A stretch of 64,000 nucleotides of DNA from Pseudomonas sp. 30_B (GCF_017491605.1 NZ_JAFGYY010000023.1:24540-88539), one strand, 5' to 3'. Shown: positions 1 to 9,728, counted from the stretch's first letter. Numbers and translations: made by a program. Notes: generated from the letters alone by a model not told the origin.

Positions 1-44
1 TACGTGCGGCTGGACAGGAAGAACTTGCTGTCCAGGTCCATCAT
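1..44 (-). CDS. Possible 5' end of a gene running off the window
   Basis: Read on the minus strand, two adjacent ATG codons (44 and 41) open a frame that stays open to the window edge. The translation begins MMDLDSKFFLSSRT, and almost every codon ends in G or C, as in the neighbouring genes. No convincing ribosome binding site is visible and only 14 codons can be read, so neither product nor start can be assigned. A plus-strand frame ending with TGA at 57-59 is an alternative, but its codon use is poorer. Confidence 0.35.
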   Translation of the reverse strand, partial: MMDLDSKFFLSSRT

Positions 45-72
45 CTGGCATCCAGTTGAAAGTCGAGACAAC

Positions 73-101
73 AAAAAAGCCGCCTATTGGCGGCTTCTTT
101 T
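73..101 (-). terminator. Rho-independent terminator after tRNA-Arg(CCT)
   Basis: An 8-bp GC-rich stem (AAGCCGCC with GGCGGCTT) and a 4-nt loop are followed by a T run on the minus strand. It lies about 95 nt downstream of the tRNA-Arg and probably ends its transcript. Confidence 0.75.
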
Positions 102-193
102 TGCCTGCTCGCGAAACGGGGAACGAGCGGGGAAAATTCTTTAAAACTCAAACATCAACGGAAGGCCAAAAACTCTTAATCCATTGATTTTAT

Positions 194-270
194 TGGTGTC
201 CCGGAGAGGGGTCGAACCTCCAACCTTCCCCTTAGGAGGGGGACGCTCTATCCAATTGAGCTACCGGGAC
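194..270 (-). tRNA. tRNA-Arg (anticodon CCT)
   Basis: The minus strand folds as a complete cloverleaf. The acceptor stem is GTCCCGG/CCGGGAC, the anticodon stem TCCCC/GGGGA encloses the loop CTCCTAA (anticodon CCT), the T arm carries TTCGACC, and the 3' CCA is encoded at 196-194. It decodes AGG, a rare arginine codon in Pseudomonas. Confidence 0.95.
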
Positions 271-284
271 ACGATCGGGTCGGC

Positions 285-313
285 ATGTTAACCACCGATG
301 GCGAATTTGTCAT
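285..313 (-). promoter_or_regulatory. Sigma-70-type promoter for tRNA-Arg(CCT)
   Basis: On the minus strand ATGACA (313-308) and TAACAT (290-285) are separated by exactly 17 nt, with the tRNA 5' end 14 nt further on. The spacing and position fit a stable-RNA promoter. The -35 box is not perfect. Confidence 0.5.
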
Positions 314-363
314 GTCGCTGCCACCGGACGGGTCCATAATTTTTCCAACTGTGGAGGACTGCC

Positions 364-849
364 GTGAACACCAGCTCACCGGACCACGAAGCGACACCCG
401 ATTCGCCATTCGCCACCTTCGACGTGCGCGTCGCCACGCCGGACGATGCCCCTGCCCTCGCGCCACTGCTGCAGCAACTGGGCCTCCATGACCCGAGCCC
501 GGACGTCGCACTGCTGGCGCTGGAGCTGGGCCAGCAGCGGCCGACCCGGGTCACGTTGGTGGCCGAGCGCGACGGCACCCTGCTGGGCACCTGCACCCTT
601 CACCTCATCGAGCACATCGCCCACGGCTTCGCCCGTTCGGCAATCCTCGAAGACATGGTGGTGGACAGCCGCGCCCGCGGCCAGGGCATAGGCCAGGCAC
701 TGATCCGGCGTGCGGTGGAATGGGCCGGCGGCTGGGGCTGCTACAAGCTGGCGCTGTCCAGCCACCAGGACCGGGAGATGGCCCATCGTTTCTATGCGGC
801 GATGGGCTTCGCTCCCCACGGCGTGAGCCTGTCGCTGCAGCTGGACTGA
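364..849 (+). CDS. GNAT family N-acetyltransferase
   Basis: A 161-residue single-domain GNAT protein expected to transfer an acetyl group from acetyl-CoA to an unidentified amine. The acetyl-CoA pyrophosphate loop is RGQGIG (residues 105-110), following the beta-strand ILEDMVVDS. The C-terminal HRFYAAMGF (141-149) is the usual GNAT motif B. Translation starts at a GTG preceded by a GGAGG-like site. The gene converges on phnN with only 3 bp between the two stop codons. The substrate cannot be inferred from sequence or context. Confidence 0.85.
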   Translation: MNTSSPDHEATPDSPFATFDVRVATPDDAPALAPLLQQLGLHDPSPDVALLALELGQQRPTRVTLVAERDGTLLGTCTLHLIEHIAHGFARSAILEDMVVDSRARGQGIGQALIRRAVEWAGGWGCYKLALSSHQDREMAHRFYAAMGFAPHGVSLSLQLD

Positions 850-852
850 CCC

Positions 853-1416
853 TCAGCTCGCCTGGGCATCCGGCGGATCGAGCAGGTCCAGCAGATGGCC
901 GACGGTGACATCCAGGGACACCGAGTTGTCCAGCTCCACCAGGGGGCCGGGCAGGCCATCGGCGAAATGCGCATTGCGGGCCAAGCGCTCCTCGATCTCT
1001 GCCAGCGTCTCGCGTCCGCGCTTGAGCAGACGCTGATGCAGCACCTCGGGCTCGACCCGCAGCAACACTGCAATCAGCCTGGGATAGCGGCGCCGCGCTT
1101 CAGGCAGGTACTTGCGCGAACCATTAACCAGCACGTCGTGCCCAGCAGCGAGCCAGTCATCGATTTCGCGGGGAATCCCGTAGTGCAGGCCGTTGGCGCG
1201 CCAGCTCATGGCGAAGGCACCGGACTGCTCCAACCGTGCGAACTCCTCGACGCTCACTGAATGCGCCTCTTCCCCTCGCGCCTCGGCGGAGCGTGTGATG
1301 ACGCGCCGGACAATCCGGCAGTCCCGCGCCGCCAGGGGAACGCTGGCGGCCTGCAACAGGCTGTCCTTGCCGGAGCCCGAAGGGCCCATCAGGTAAATGA
1401 GTCTGCCTGGGGTCAT
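853..1416 (-). CDS. phnN: Ribose 1,5-bisphosphate phosphokinase PhnN
   Basis: A 187-residue P-loop kinase of the guanylate-kinase-like PhnN family, which phosphorylates ribose 1,5-bisphosphate to PRPP at the end of the C-P lyase phosphonate pathway. The Walker A motif is GPSGSGKD (11-18), and the family signatures RVITR and LHYGIPREID are present. The ATG at 1416 is preferred because the open frame upstream has no P-loop homology and unlikely codons. No other phn gene lies nearby, so the gene is separated from a C-P lyase operon or serves PRPP synthesis alone. Confidence 0.85.
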   Translation of the reverse strand: MTPGRLIYLMGPSGSGKDSLLQAASVPLAARDCRIVRRVITRSAEARGEEAHSVSVEEFARLEQSGAFAMSWRANGLHYGIPREIDDWLAAGHDVLVNGSRKYLPEARRRYPRLIAVLLRVEPEVLHQRLLKRGRETLAEIEERLARNAHFADGLPGPLVELDNSVSLDVTVGHLLDLLDPPDAQAS

Positions 1417-1883
1417 GACACTCTCTGGAGGGGCCGGCGGCTCGGCGATACATCGATTCTGATCCGCCTGACGCATGATACTCGCGGCCTTGTACGAAAT
1501 CAGCGAATCTCGCCTGGATTTTCGCCGACACGCCCCCATATAACCTCAGCTGTGCCATCATGCGCGCCCCTCATCGGATACACGCCGCCCCCCGTCGCAG
1601 TGCTGGCGCGGAGCCGTCATTCGTTCGACTAAGCTGTCAACATCGGGCCTGACGTCGCCTCAACCCATCGAAAGAAAGGTCTGCCGAAGACGTCGCATTT
1701 CGGATGATTGGTGCTGGCATTTAGCCTTCACCCACGCCACAATATGTCGCAGATTTGACGTCAAGTTATTGGTTTTTTCGAAACCGTTGACGACGCGCTG
1801 AACGGCCAACAGAAATTGCTGTCAAAGGGCCTGAACGAACGCTGACCCATGGCATCGGCCTCCCTGACTTACAGGTTTAATGT
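1417..1883. other. Intergenic region between phnN and amrZ
   Basis: 467 bp between divergent genes that must hold both promoters. No credible ORF is present. One AmrZ-like operator is visible (listed separately). The half nearer amrZ is AT-richer, with the tract GGTTTTTTCG around 1771-1780. No confident -35/-10 pair was identified. Confidence 0.6.
1715..1726. promoter_or_regulatory. Candidate AmrZ operator (autoregulation)
   Basis: TGGCATTTAGCC has the GGC-N5-GCC form of known AmrZ sites and lies about 160 nt upstream of the amrZ start codon. AmrZ represses its own gene in P. aeruginosa. Assigning this copy is inference from one short motif. Confidence 0.4.
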
Positions 1884-2216
1884 ATGCGCCCAATGAAACA
1901 GGCAACCCCTACCTACTCCAGCCGCACCGCTGACAAATTCGTCGTACGTCTGCCGGAAGGCATGCGCGAGCGCATCGCTGAAGTTGCTCGCAGCCACCAT
2001 CGCAGCATGAACTCCGAGATCATCGCGCGCCTGGAGCAGAGCCTGCTCCAGGAAGGCGCATTGCAAGACAATCTCGGCATTCGTCTGGACAGCCCGGAGC
2101 TGAGCCTGCACGAACGCGAACTGCTGCAACGCTTCCGCCAGCTGACCCATCGTCAGCAGAACGCGCTGATCGCCCTGATCGCGCACGACGCCGAAATGGC
2201 GCAGAACGACGCCTGA
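1884..2216 (+). CDS. amrZ: Ribbon-helix-helix transcription factor AmrZ (AlgZ)
   Basis: A 110-residue Arc/MetJ-type DNA-binding protein. The N-terminal ribbon-helix-helix (residues about 14-60) contains DKFVVRLPEGMRERIAEV and the helix around HHRSMNSEIIARLEQSLL. The C-terminal helical part (HERELLQRFRQLTHRQQNAL) is the tetramerisation region. It matches P. aeruginosa AmrZ almost residue for residue as remembered; that protein activates alginate and twitching genes and represses flagellar fleQ and its own gene. The ATG follows an AGG-containing site. A terminator lies directly downstream, so the gene is monocistronic. Confidence 0.95.
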   Translation: MRPMKQATPTYSSRTADKFVVRLPEGMRERIAEVARSHHRSMNSEIIARLEQSLLQEGALQDNLGIRLDSPELSLHERELLQRFRQLTHRQQNALIALIAHDAEMAQNDA

Positions 2217-2236
2217 GTCGTACGCAGCACCGAAAC

Positions 2237-2260
2237 AGCCGGCCTCGCGCCGGCTTTTTC
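2237..2260 (+). terminator. Terminator after amrZ
   Basis: A GCCGGC/GCCGGC hairpin with a short loop is followed by five T residues on the plus strand, 20 nt after the amrZ stop codon. Confidence 0.8.
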
Positions 2261-2285
2261 ATGCCTGCCGCTTTTGTTCCGGGCA

Positions 2286-2313
2286 CAAAAAAGCCGCCTC
2301 GCGGGCGGCCTTT
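2286..2313 (-). terminator. Terminator after mgtE
   Basis: A GCCGCC/GGCGGC-type stem followed by TTTTTT on the minus strand, immediately downstream of the mgtE stop codon. Confidence 0.8.
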
Positions 2314-2329
2314 TCGGCGGGGCTGGTTG

Positions 2330-3772
2330 CTACATGAGGAACAGCGTGGCCAGCCCGAGGAAGATGAAAAAGCCGCCGCTGTCGGTCATGGCGGTGATCA
2401 TCACACTGGAGCCCATGGCCGGATCGCGCCCCAGGCGCAGCAGCGTCATGGGGATCAGCACGCCCATCAACGCCGCCAGCAGCAGGTTCAGGGTCATGGC
2501 GCCGGTCATCACCGCGCCCAGCTCCCAGTTGCCATACAGGTAGTAGGCCACCAGGCCGATCACACCGCCCCACACCAGGCCGTTGACCAAAGCCACACCC
2601 AGTTCCTTGCGCAGCAGGCGGTTGGCGCTGTTGGTTTGGATCTGGTCCAGGGCCATCGCGCGAACGATCATGGTGATGGTCTGGTTGCCGGAGTTGCCGC
2701 CGATGCCGGCGACAATGGGCATCAGCGCGGCCAGCGCCACCAGCTTCTCGATGGAGCCTTCGAACAGGCCGATCACCCGCGAGGCGATGAAGGCGGTGAT
2801 CAGGTTGGTGGCCAGCCAGGCCCAGCGGTTGCGTACCGACTTCCAGACCGAGGCGAAGATGTCTTCCTCTTCGCGCAGACCGGCCATGCTCAGCACTTCG
2901 CTCTCGCTCTCCTCACGGATCAGGTCGACCATCTCGTCGATGGTCAGACGACCGATCAGCTTGCCGTTCTTGTCCACCACCGGGGCGGAAATCAGGTCGT
3001 AGCGCTCGAACGCCTGGGCGGCATCGTAGCCGTCCTCGTCGGGGGTGAAGGTCACCGGATCGGTAGCCATGACCTCGGCCACGTCCTTCTCCGGATCGTT
3101 CACCAGCAGGCGCTTGATCGGCAGCACGCCCTTGAGCACGCCGTCGTAGTCAACCACGAAGAGCTTGTCGGTATGGCCCGGCAGCTCCTTCAGGCGACGC
3201 AGGTAGCGCAGTACCACTTCCAGGCTGACGTCGTCGCGGATGGTGACCATCTCGAAGTCCATCAGCGCGCCGACCTGATCTTCCTCGTAGGACAGCGCCG
3301 AACGCACGCGCTCGCGCTGTTGCGCATCGAGGCTTTCCATCAGCTCATGGACTACATCGCGCGGCAGCTCCGGCGCCAGGTCCGCGAGCTCGTCGGCATC
3401 CATGTCCTTGGCGGCGGCGAGAATCTCGTGATCATCCATGTCGGCGATCAGGGTTTCCCGCACAGCGTCGGAAACTTCGAGGAGGATGTCGCCGTCGCGC
3501 TCGGCCTTGACCAGCTGCCAGACCGTCAGGCGGTCATCCAGCGGAAGGGATTCGAGGATGTGGGCGATGTCGGCCGGGTGCAGCTCATCCAGCTTGCGCT
3601 GAAGTTCGGCAAGATTCTGGCGGTGGACCAGGTTTTCGACGAGATCGTGATGCTGGCCTTCCTGACGGTGCGTCAGGTCTTCCACCAGCTTGTGCTTGTG
3701 CAGCAGGTCGACCACCTGGCTGAGGCGGTCCTGCAGGCTTTCCTGCGGCTTCTTGGCTTCTACTTCGGTCAT
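2330..3772 (-). CDS. mgtE: Magnesium transporter MgtE
   Basis: A 480-residue inner-membrane Mg2+ channel/transporter. In order it has the cytoplasmic MgtE N domain (about 30-130), two CBS domains (about 135-265, with APVVDKNGKLIGRLTIDEMV), a connecting helix and five membrane helices in the last 170 residues. The conserved pore region around ALMPIVAGIGGNSGNQT is intact. The ATG at 3772 is chosen over a GTG at 3784 because GGAG stands 8-9 nt upstream. In P. aeruginosa, MgtE level also affects type III secretion through RsmY/RsmZ; here the gene lies within 2 kb of rsmA. A terminator follows. Confidence 0.95.
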   Translation of the reverse strand: MTEVEAKKPQESLQDRLSQVVDLLHKHKLVEDLTHRQEGQHHDLVENLVHRQNLAELQRKLDELHPADIAHILESLPLDDRLTVWQLVKAERDGDILLEVSDAVRETLIADMDDHEILAAAKDMDADELADLAPELPRDVVHELMESLDAQQRERVRSALSYEEDQVGALMDFEMVTIRDDVSLEVVLRYLRRLKELPGHTDKLFVVDYDGVLKGVLPIKRLLVNDPEKDVAEVMATDPVTFTPDEDGYDAAQAFERYDLISAPVVDKNGKLIGRLTIDEMVDLIREESESEVLSMAGLREEEDIFASVWKSVRNRWAWLATNLITAFIASRVIGLFEGSIEKLVALAALMPIVAGIGGNSGNQTITMIVRAMALDQIQTNSANRLLRKELGVALVNGLVWGGVIGLVAYYLYGNWELGAVMTGAMTLNLLLAALMGVLIPMTLLRLGRDPAMGSSVMITAMTDSGGFFIFLGLATLFLM

Positions 3773-4095
3773 AGCACGCTCCACCCCCAGTGGCAGAACG
3801 CGCCATTGGGGATCAATACATCAGGTCGTGTGTACGCAATCGGGGTTCTGAGTAACTACTGGGTAAGTCCATGGTGGTTGTCCCATGCGCCCATCAAGGG
3901 CAGATGCGGGAAATGATAACACTCCGGGGGTCGGTACGCGTTACAAAATCGCGGCAAGAACAATCGCTTGCGCCCGAAAGCTCAGTGCAGGTTCATCGGT
4001 CGGTTCGACGCGCGAAATCCCCGACAAGACACCCGGACCCGGATTACAAACCCGCCACCTAGGCTCCTGGCAGACCCGCCGTCACGGAGGACACC
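3773..4095. other. Intergenic region between mgtE and the DUF4124 gene
   Basis: 323 bp between divergent genes. The mgtE leader could form a small hairpin (CATGG/CCATG around 3870-3890), but no known magnesium riboswitch architecture was recognised. A GGAGGACACC ribosome binding site precedes the DUF4124 gene. No ORF is supported. Confidence 0.5.
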
Positions 4096-4608
4096 ATGCG
4101 CCTGCCCGCCCTGCTCTTCTCGACCTTGCTTCTGTTACCGACCAGCGAAGCGGCAATGGTGTTCCGTTGCACATCCGCCGGCGGAAAAGTCCTCTTCAGC
4201 CAGTATGGCTGCCCCGGCGACCAGCATCAGGACCAACAGGAAGCCTTCAACGCCACGCCCGGCAGCGGCGAACCGGTGCCGCTGGCGAATCCCAAGCCCG
4301 CAGCGCAACCCCGTGCCGCAGCGCGCGGGAAAGACCAGAAAATCGACAATGAAGTGGTCGTGGTTGGCGAACAGCAGAACGGCTGTGGCAATCGCGTGAC
4401 CGGAGCAGCCCGGCGCAAGGCGATCATCGAAGGCCGGATCAGGACCGGGATGACCCGCAGCGACGTGGAAAGCGCCCTCGGCAGGCCGGACAAGGTCAGC
4501 CAGCATAATGGGACGCTGCGCTATCACTACGAGGCGGACAAAAAGCGCGGCGCGCGCAGCGTGACCTTCGACGAGGACGGCTGCGTGGCGGGCAAGAAAA
4601 AACGCTGA
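4096..4608 (+). CDS. Secreted DUF4124 protein with a C-terminal SmpA/OmlA-like segment
   Basis: A 170-residue exported protein of unknown function. Residues 1-19 (MRLPALLFSTLLLLPTSEA) form a signal peptide. The next about 45 residues fit DUF4124 (MVFRCTSAGGKVLFSQYGCP), whose paired cysteines suggest a periplasmic disulfide. After a Pro/Ala/Gln linker, residues about 110-165 (GRIRTGMTRSDVESALGRP) resemble the BamE/SmpA-OmlA fold. The last residues, CVAGKKKR, are basic. GGAGG precedes the ATG. The gene stands alone between mgtE and the tRNA cluster. Confidence 0.75.
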   Translation: MRLPALLFSTLLLLPTSEAAMVFRCTSAGGKVLFSQYGCPGDQHQDQQEAFNATPGSGEPVPLANPKPAAQPRAAARGKDQKIDNEVVVVGEQQNGCGNRVTGAARRKAIIEGRIRTGMTRSDVESALGRPDKVSQHNGTLRYHYEADKKRGARSVTFDEDGCVAGKKKR

Positions 4609-4647
4609 AATTCGCGACACGAAGCGTCTGCGGGAAACTTTCCACAG

Positions 4648-4726
4648 CACAAAGGCCTTTGACTGTGCAATGGCTATTTACCGCACAAAGGCTTTTTACC
4701 GTACAAAGGCTTTTTACCGCACAAAG
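4648..4726. repeat. Tandem 18-bp repeat, about 4.4 copies
   Basis: The unit CACAAAGGCTTTTTACCG is repeated at 4684-4701 and 4702-4719 with one difference. Two more diverged copies lie at 4648-4665 and 4666-4683, and a partial copy follows at 4720. It sits between the DUF4124 stop codon and the tRNA terminator. A minus-strand frame through it reads a monotonous Ser-Leu-Cys-Ala/Thr-Val repeat and is not believed to be coding. Confidence 0.8.
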
Positions 4727-4757
4727 AAAAAGGGCCTGCATTTCTGCAGGCCCTTTC
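4724..4757 (-). terminator. Terminator of the tRNA-Arg pair
   Basis: The hairpin AAAGGGCCTGCA/TGCAGGCCCTTT with a TTTTTC tail on the minus strand lies just downstream of the last tRNA. Confidence 0.85.
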
Positions 4758-4762
4758 GTATG

Positions 4763-4839
4763 TGGCGCACTCAGGAGGATTCGAACCTCCGACCGCTCGG
4801 TTCGTAGCCGAGTACTCTATCCAGCTGAGCTATGAGTGC
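4763..4839 (-). tRNA. tRNA-Arg (anticodon ACG), copy 1
   Basis: A full cloverleaf on the minus strand: acceptor GCACTCA/TGAGTGC, anticodon stem CTCGG/CCGAG around loop CTACGAA (anticodon ACG, read as ICG after deamination), and encoded CCA. The 77-nt gene is identical to the copy at 4938-5014. Confidence 0.96.
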
Positions 4840-4937
4840 GTCGTTGGCAAAGTTTAACCAGATTCACCAACTGGTTGCAGCTAATGGCTTTTCAGCCCTT
4901 TCGCCACTGAAGCCCCGCTTTCGCGTTGCCTCGTATA

Positions 4938-5014
4938 TGGCGCACTCAGGAGGATTCGAACCTCCGACCGCTCGGTTCGTAGCCGAGTACTCTATCCAGC
5001 TGAGCTATGAGTGC
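4938..5014 (-). tRNA. tRNA-Arg (anticodon ACG), copy 2
   Basis: Identical in sequence to the copy 98 bp further downstream on the minus strand, and the promoter-proximal member of the pair. It reads CGU/CGC/CGA, the main arginine codons of this genome. Confidence 0.96.
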
Positions 5015-5030
5015 GCTGATGAGGGCGCAA

Positions 5031-5059
5031 ATTCTAGAGCGATTTTTCTGAGCTGTCAA
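5031..5059 (-). promoter_or_regulatory. Strong sigma-70 promoter of the tRNA-Arg pair
   Basis: TTGACA (5059-5054) and TAGAAT (5036-5031) on the minus strand are separated by exactly 17 nt. They stand 16 nt upstream of the tRNA 5' end, a near-consensus stable-RNA promoter. Confidence 0.8.
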
Positions 5060-5121
5060 CAAGATTTTTCAATCATTTCAGTCACTTACGTAACCGGACA
5101 ACTCATCGCACCAGAGGATGC

Positions 5122-5214
<93 letters not shown>

Positions 5215-5228
5215 GCAACACGGGGCGC

Positions 5229-5256
5229 ATGATAACCATGTTTTCCCCGTTTGCAA
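5229..5256 (-). promoter_or_regulatory. Promoter of tRNA-Ser(GCT)
   Basis: TTGCAA (5256-5251) and TATCAT (5234-5229) on the minus strand are 16 nt apart and 15 nt upstream of the tRNA. Expression independent of the upstream rsmA gene is therefore likely. Confidence 0.65.
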
Positions 5257-5274
5257 AGAAAATTTTTAAGAAAA

Positions 5275-5460
5275 TTAATGGTTTGGTTCTTGGTCTTTCT
5301 CTTTCTGGATGCGCTGGTAGATTTCCTCACGGTGCACAGCGACTTCCTTCGGCGCATTCACACCGATTCGCACCTGATTTCCTTTGACACCCAACACAGT
5401 CACGGTGACGTCATCACCGACCATCAGGGTCTCTCCGACCCGGCGAGTCAGAATCAGCAT
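5275..5460 (-). CDS. rsmA: Post-transcriptional regulator RsmA (CsrA)
   Basis: A 61-residue RNA-binding protein of the CsrA family that binds GGA motifs in mRNA leaders. It controls secretion, biofilm and motility and is sequestered by small RNAs of the RsmY/RsmZ type. The whole family is recognisable: MLILTRRVGE at the N terminus, GVKGNQVRIGVNAPKEV in the core, and the RNA-contacting Arg44 in VHREEIYQRI. A strong AAGGAG-type site precedes the ATG. The gene lies downstream of lysC on the same strand but behind a terminator and with its own candidate AlgU-type promoter. Confidence 0.97.
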   Translation of the reverse strand: MLILTRRVGETLMVGDDVTVTVLGVKGNQVRIGVNAPKEVAVHREEIYQRIQKEKDQEPNH

Positions 5461-5552
5461 TCCTTTCTCCTTACGAATTACGGATAAACAGTCTGCAAAA
5501 ATAGAAATGGTGGCAGATTCGTGAAGATCAAGTGCGCGAATCCTTCACCAAG

Positions 5553-5582
5553 TATTGACCAGTCCTGTCGGAATGAAAGTTC
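5553..5582 (-). promoter_or_regulatory. Candidate AlgU (sigma-22) promoter of rsmA
   Basis: GAACTT (5582-5577) on the minus strand matches the AlgU -35 element exactly. A TCAA-containing -10-like segment follows after 17-18 nt. It lies about 95 nt upstream of the rsmA start. In P. aeruginosa one rsmA promoter is AlgU-dependent. The -10 match is imperfect. Confidence 0.45.
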
Positions 5583-5599
5583 CTGTCAGCCAGTCAAAA

Positions 5600-5631
5600 A
5601 CGACAAAAGGCGCGGGGTAGCCGCGCCTTTC
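5600..5631 (-). terminator. Terminator after lysC
   Basis: A strong AAAGGCGCGG/CCGCGCCTTT hairpin with a 4-nt loop is followed by T-rich sequence on the minus strand, 14 nt beyond the lysC stop codon. Confidence 0.8.
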
Positions 5632-5644
5632 GGTATATCCCGCC

Positions 5645-6880
5645 TTACTCGCCCTGTCGGGCCGGGGCGTCGAGTTCGAACGCGGTGTGCAGGGCACGGA
5701 CCGCCAGTTCGAGGTACTTCTCTTCGATGACCACGGACACCTTGATTTCCGAGGTGGAGATCATCTGGATGTTGATGGATTCCTTGGCCAGAGCCTCGAA
5801 CATGCGGCTGGCGACACCGGCGTGGGAACGCATGCCGACACCGACGATGGAAACCTTGGCGATATTGGTGTCGCCGGTGGCTTCGCGCGCACCGATGCTG
5901 GTGGCGGTCTGCTTGAGGATATCCAGGGCGGCCTGGTAATCGTTGCGGTGCACGGTGAAGGTGAAGTCGGTGGTGTTATCGTGCGAAACGTTCTGCACGA
6001 TCATGTCGACTTCGATGTTCGCAGCGCTGATCGGACCAAGGATCTTGAAAGCAACGCCGGGGGTATCCGGTACGCCACGGATGGTCAGCTTGGCTTCGTC
6101 GCGGTTGAAGGCGATGCCGGAGATGATCGGCTGTTCCATGGATTCCTCTTCATCAAGGGTAATGAGGGTGCCCGGACCCTCCTGGAAGCTGTGCAGCACG
6201 CGCAGCGGGACGTTGTACTTGCCGGCGAACTCGACCGAACGGATCTGCAGGACCTTGGAGCCGAGGCTGGCCATTTCCAGCATCTCCTCGAAGGTGATCT
6301 TGTCCAGACGCTGCGCCTGCGGCACGACGCGCGGATCGGTGGTGTAGACGCCATCGACATCGGTGTAGATCTGGCACTCGTCGGCCTTCAGCGCCGCGGC
6401 CAGGGCCACGCCGGTGGTGTCGGAACCGCCACGGCCGAGGGTGGTGATGTTGCCGTGCTCGTCCACACCCTGGAAGCCTGCGACCACGACAACGCGGCCG
6501 GCCTTCAGATCTGCGCGAATGTTCGCATCATCGATGCTCAGAATACGCGCCTTGGTGTGGGAACTGTCGGTCAGGATACGCACCTGGTTGCCGGTGTAGG
6601 ACACCGCCGGCACGCCGCGCTTGAGCAGCGCCATGCTCAGCAGTGCAATGGTCACCTGCTCGCCAGTGGAGACCATCACGTCCAGCTCGCGCGGAATCGG
6701 CTGGTCCATGATCTGTTTCGCCAGGCCAATCAGGCGATTGGTCTCGCCGCTCATGGCGGACACCACCACGACGATGTCGTCGCCCGCCTCACGGAATTTC
6801 TTCACCTTCTCGGCCACCTGCTCGATTCGCTCGACGGTGCCGACGGAGGTCCCTCCAAACTTCTGTACGATCAAAGCCAT
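5645..6880 (-). CDS. lysC: Aspartate kinase LysC
   Basis: A 411-residue enzyme that phosphorylates L-aspartate, the first step to lysine, methionine, threonine and diaminopimelate. The kinase domain (1-250) starts with the KFGGTS signature (7-12). Two C-terminal ACT domains (about 265-411) carry the allosteric lysine/threonine site. The ATG at 6880 gives the length and N terminus (MALIVQKFGG) usual in Pseudomonas; the open frame upstream is not homologous. An internal ATG at 6139 with its own good ribosome binding site would yield the separate beta subunit (regulatory half only), as reported for other alpha2-beta2 aspartate kinases. A terminator follows. Confidence 0.97.
   Translation of the reverse strand: MALIVQKFGGTSVGTVERIEQVAEKVKKFREAGDDIVVVVSAMSGETNRLIGLAKQIMDQPIPRELDVMVSTGEQVTIALLSMALLKRGVPAVSYTGNQVRILTDSSHTKARILSIDDANIRADLKAGRVVVVAGFQGVDEHGNITTLGRGGSDTTGVALAAALKADECQIYTDVDGVYTTDPRVVPQAQRLDKITFEEMLEMASLGSKVLQIRSVEFAGKYNVPLRVLHSFQEGPGTLITLDEEESMEQPIISGIAFNRDEAKLTIRGVPDTPGVAFKILGPISAANIEVDMIVQNVSHDNTTDFTFTVHRNDYQAALDILKQTATSIGAREATGDTNIAKVSIVGVGMRSHAGVASRMFEALAKESINIQMISTSEIKVSVVIEEKYLELAVRALHTAFELDAPARQGE
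6137..6150 (-). promoter_or_regulatory. Internal ribosome binding site and ATG in lysC (beta subunit start)
   Basis: On the minus strand AAGAGGAATCC precedes an in-frame ATG (6139) with 5 nt between GAGG and the start. Translation from here gives a 164-residue protein (MEQPIISGIAF...) consisting only of the ACT regulatory domains. The position corresponds to the known internal beta-subunit start of B. subtilis- and Corynebacterium-type aspartate kinases. Use in this organism is inferred. Confidence 0.55.
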
Positions 6881-6981
6881 TTCAAAAGCCGCCTGATTCC
6901 TGAAGGGCGCCCATTTAACATGCATCACCGCATGCTGCCAAGGTCCGCCGGACGCGCTGCGGACCCCGGTATTTCAGGGCC

Positions 6982-9606
<2,625 letters not shown>

Positions 9607-9623
9607 AGATTCTTCCACGGAAA

Positions 9624-9658
9624 AATGCGGCCACAAATCGCCGGCAAAGGGCCGCATT
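9624..9658 (-). other. Hairpin in the alaS leader
   Basis: AATGCGGCC pairs perfectly with GGCCGCATT around a 17-nt loop, ending 17 nt before the alaS start codon and after the threonine aldolase stop codon. There is no T run on the minus strand, so a leader structure or weak intercistronic attenuator is as likely as a terminator. Confidence 0.5.
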
Positions 9659-9728
9659 ATGATCGGCCCTGCGTGCTCGGTACAGTGTGTTTGTGCGATA
9701 GCCGGCGGCTATTGCGCCTTACGCTTGC

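Noticed and set aside
2261..3916. 551-codon plus-strand open frame opposite mgtE
   Set aside because: It is the antisense shadow of a clear mgtE gene. The translation is His/Gln/Val-rich with no domain, typical of antisense frames in high-GC DNA. The same reasoning removes the long frames opposite alaS, rpsA, gyrA, acsA and astB/astD.
3773..3960. Possible magnesium riboswitch in the mgtE leader
   Set aside because: Only a small hairpin is visible. Neither the multi-helix M-box core nor any conserved loop sequences were recognised.
4496..4741. Minus-strand Cys/Ser/Leu repeat peptide
   Set aside because: It arises from the 18-bp tandem repeat and the antisense of the DUF4124 gene; no start signal.
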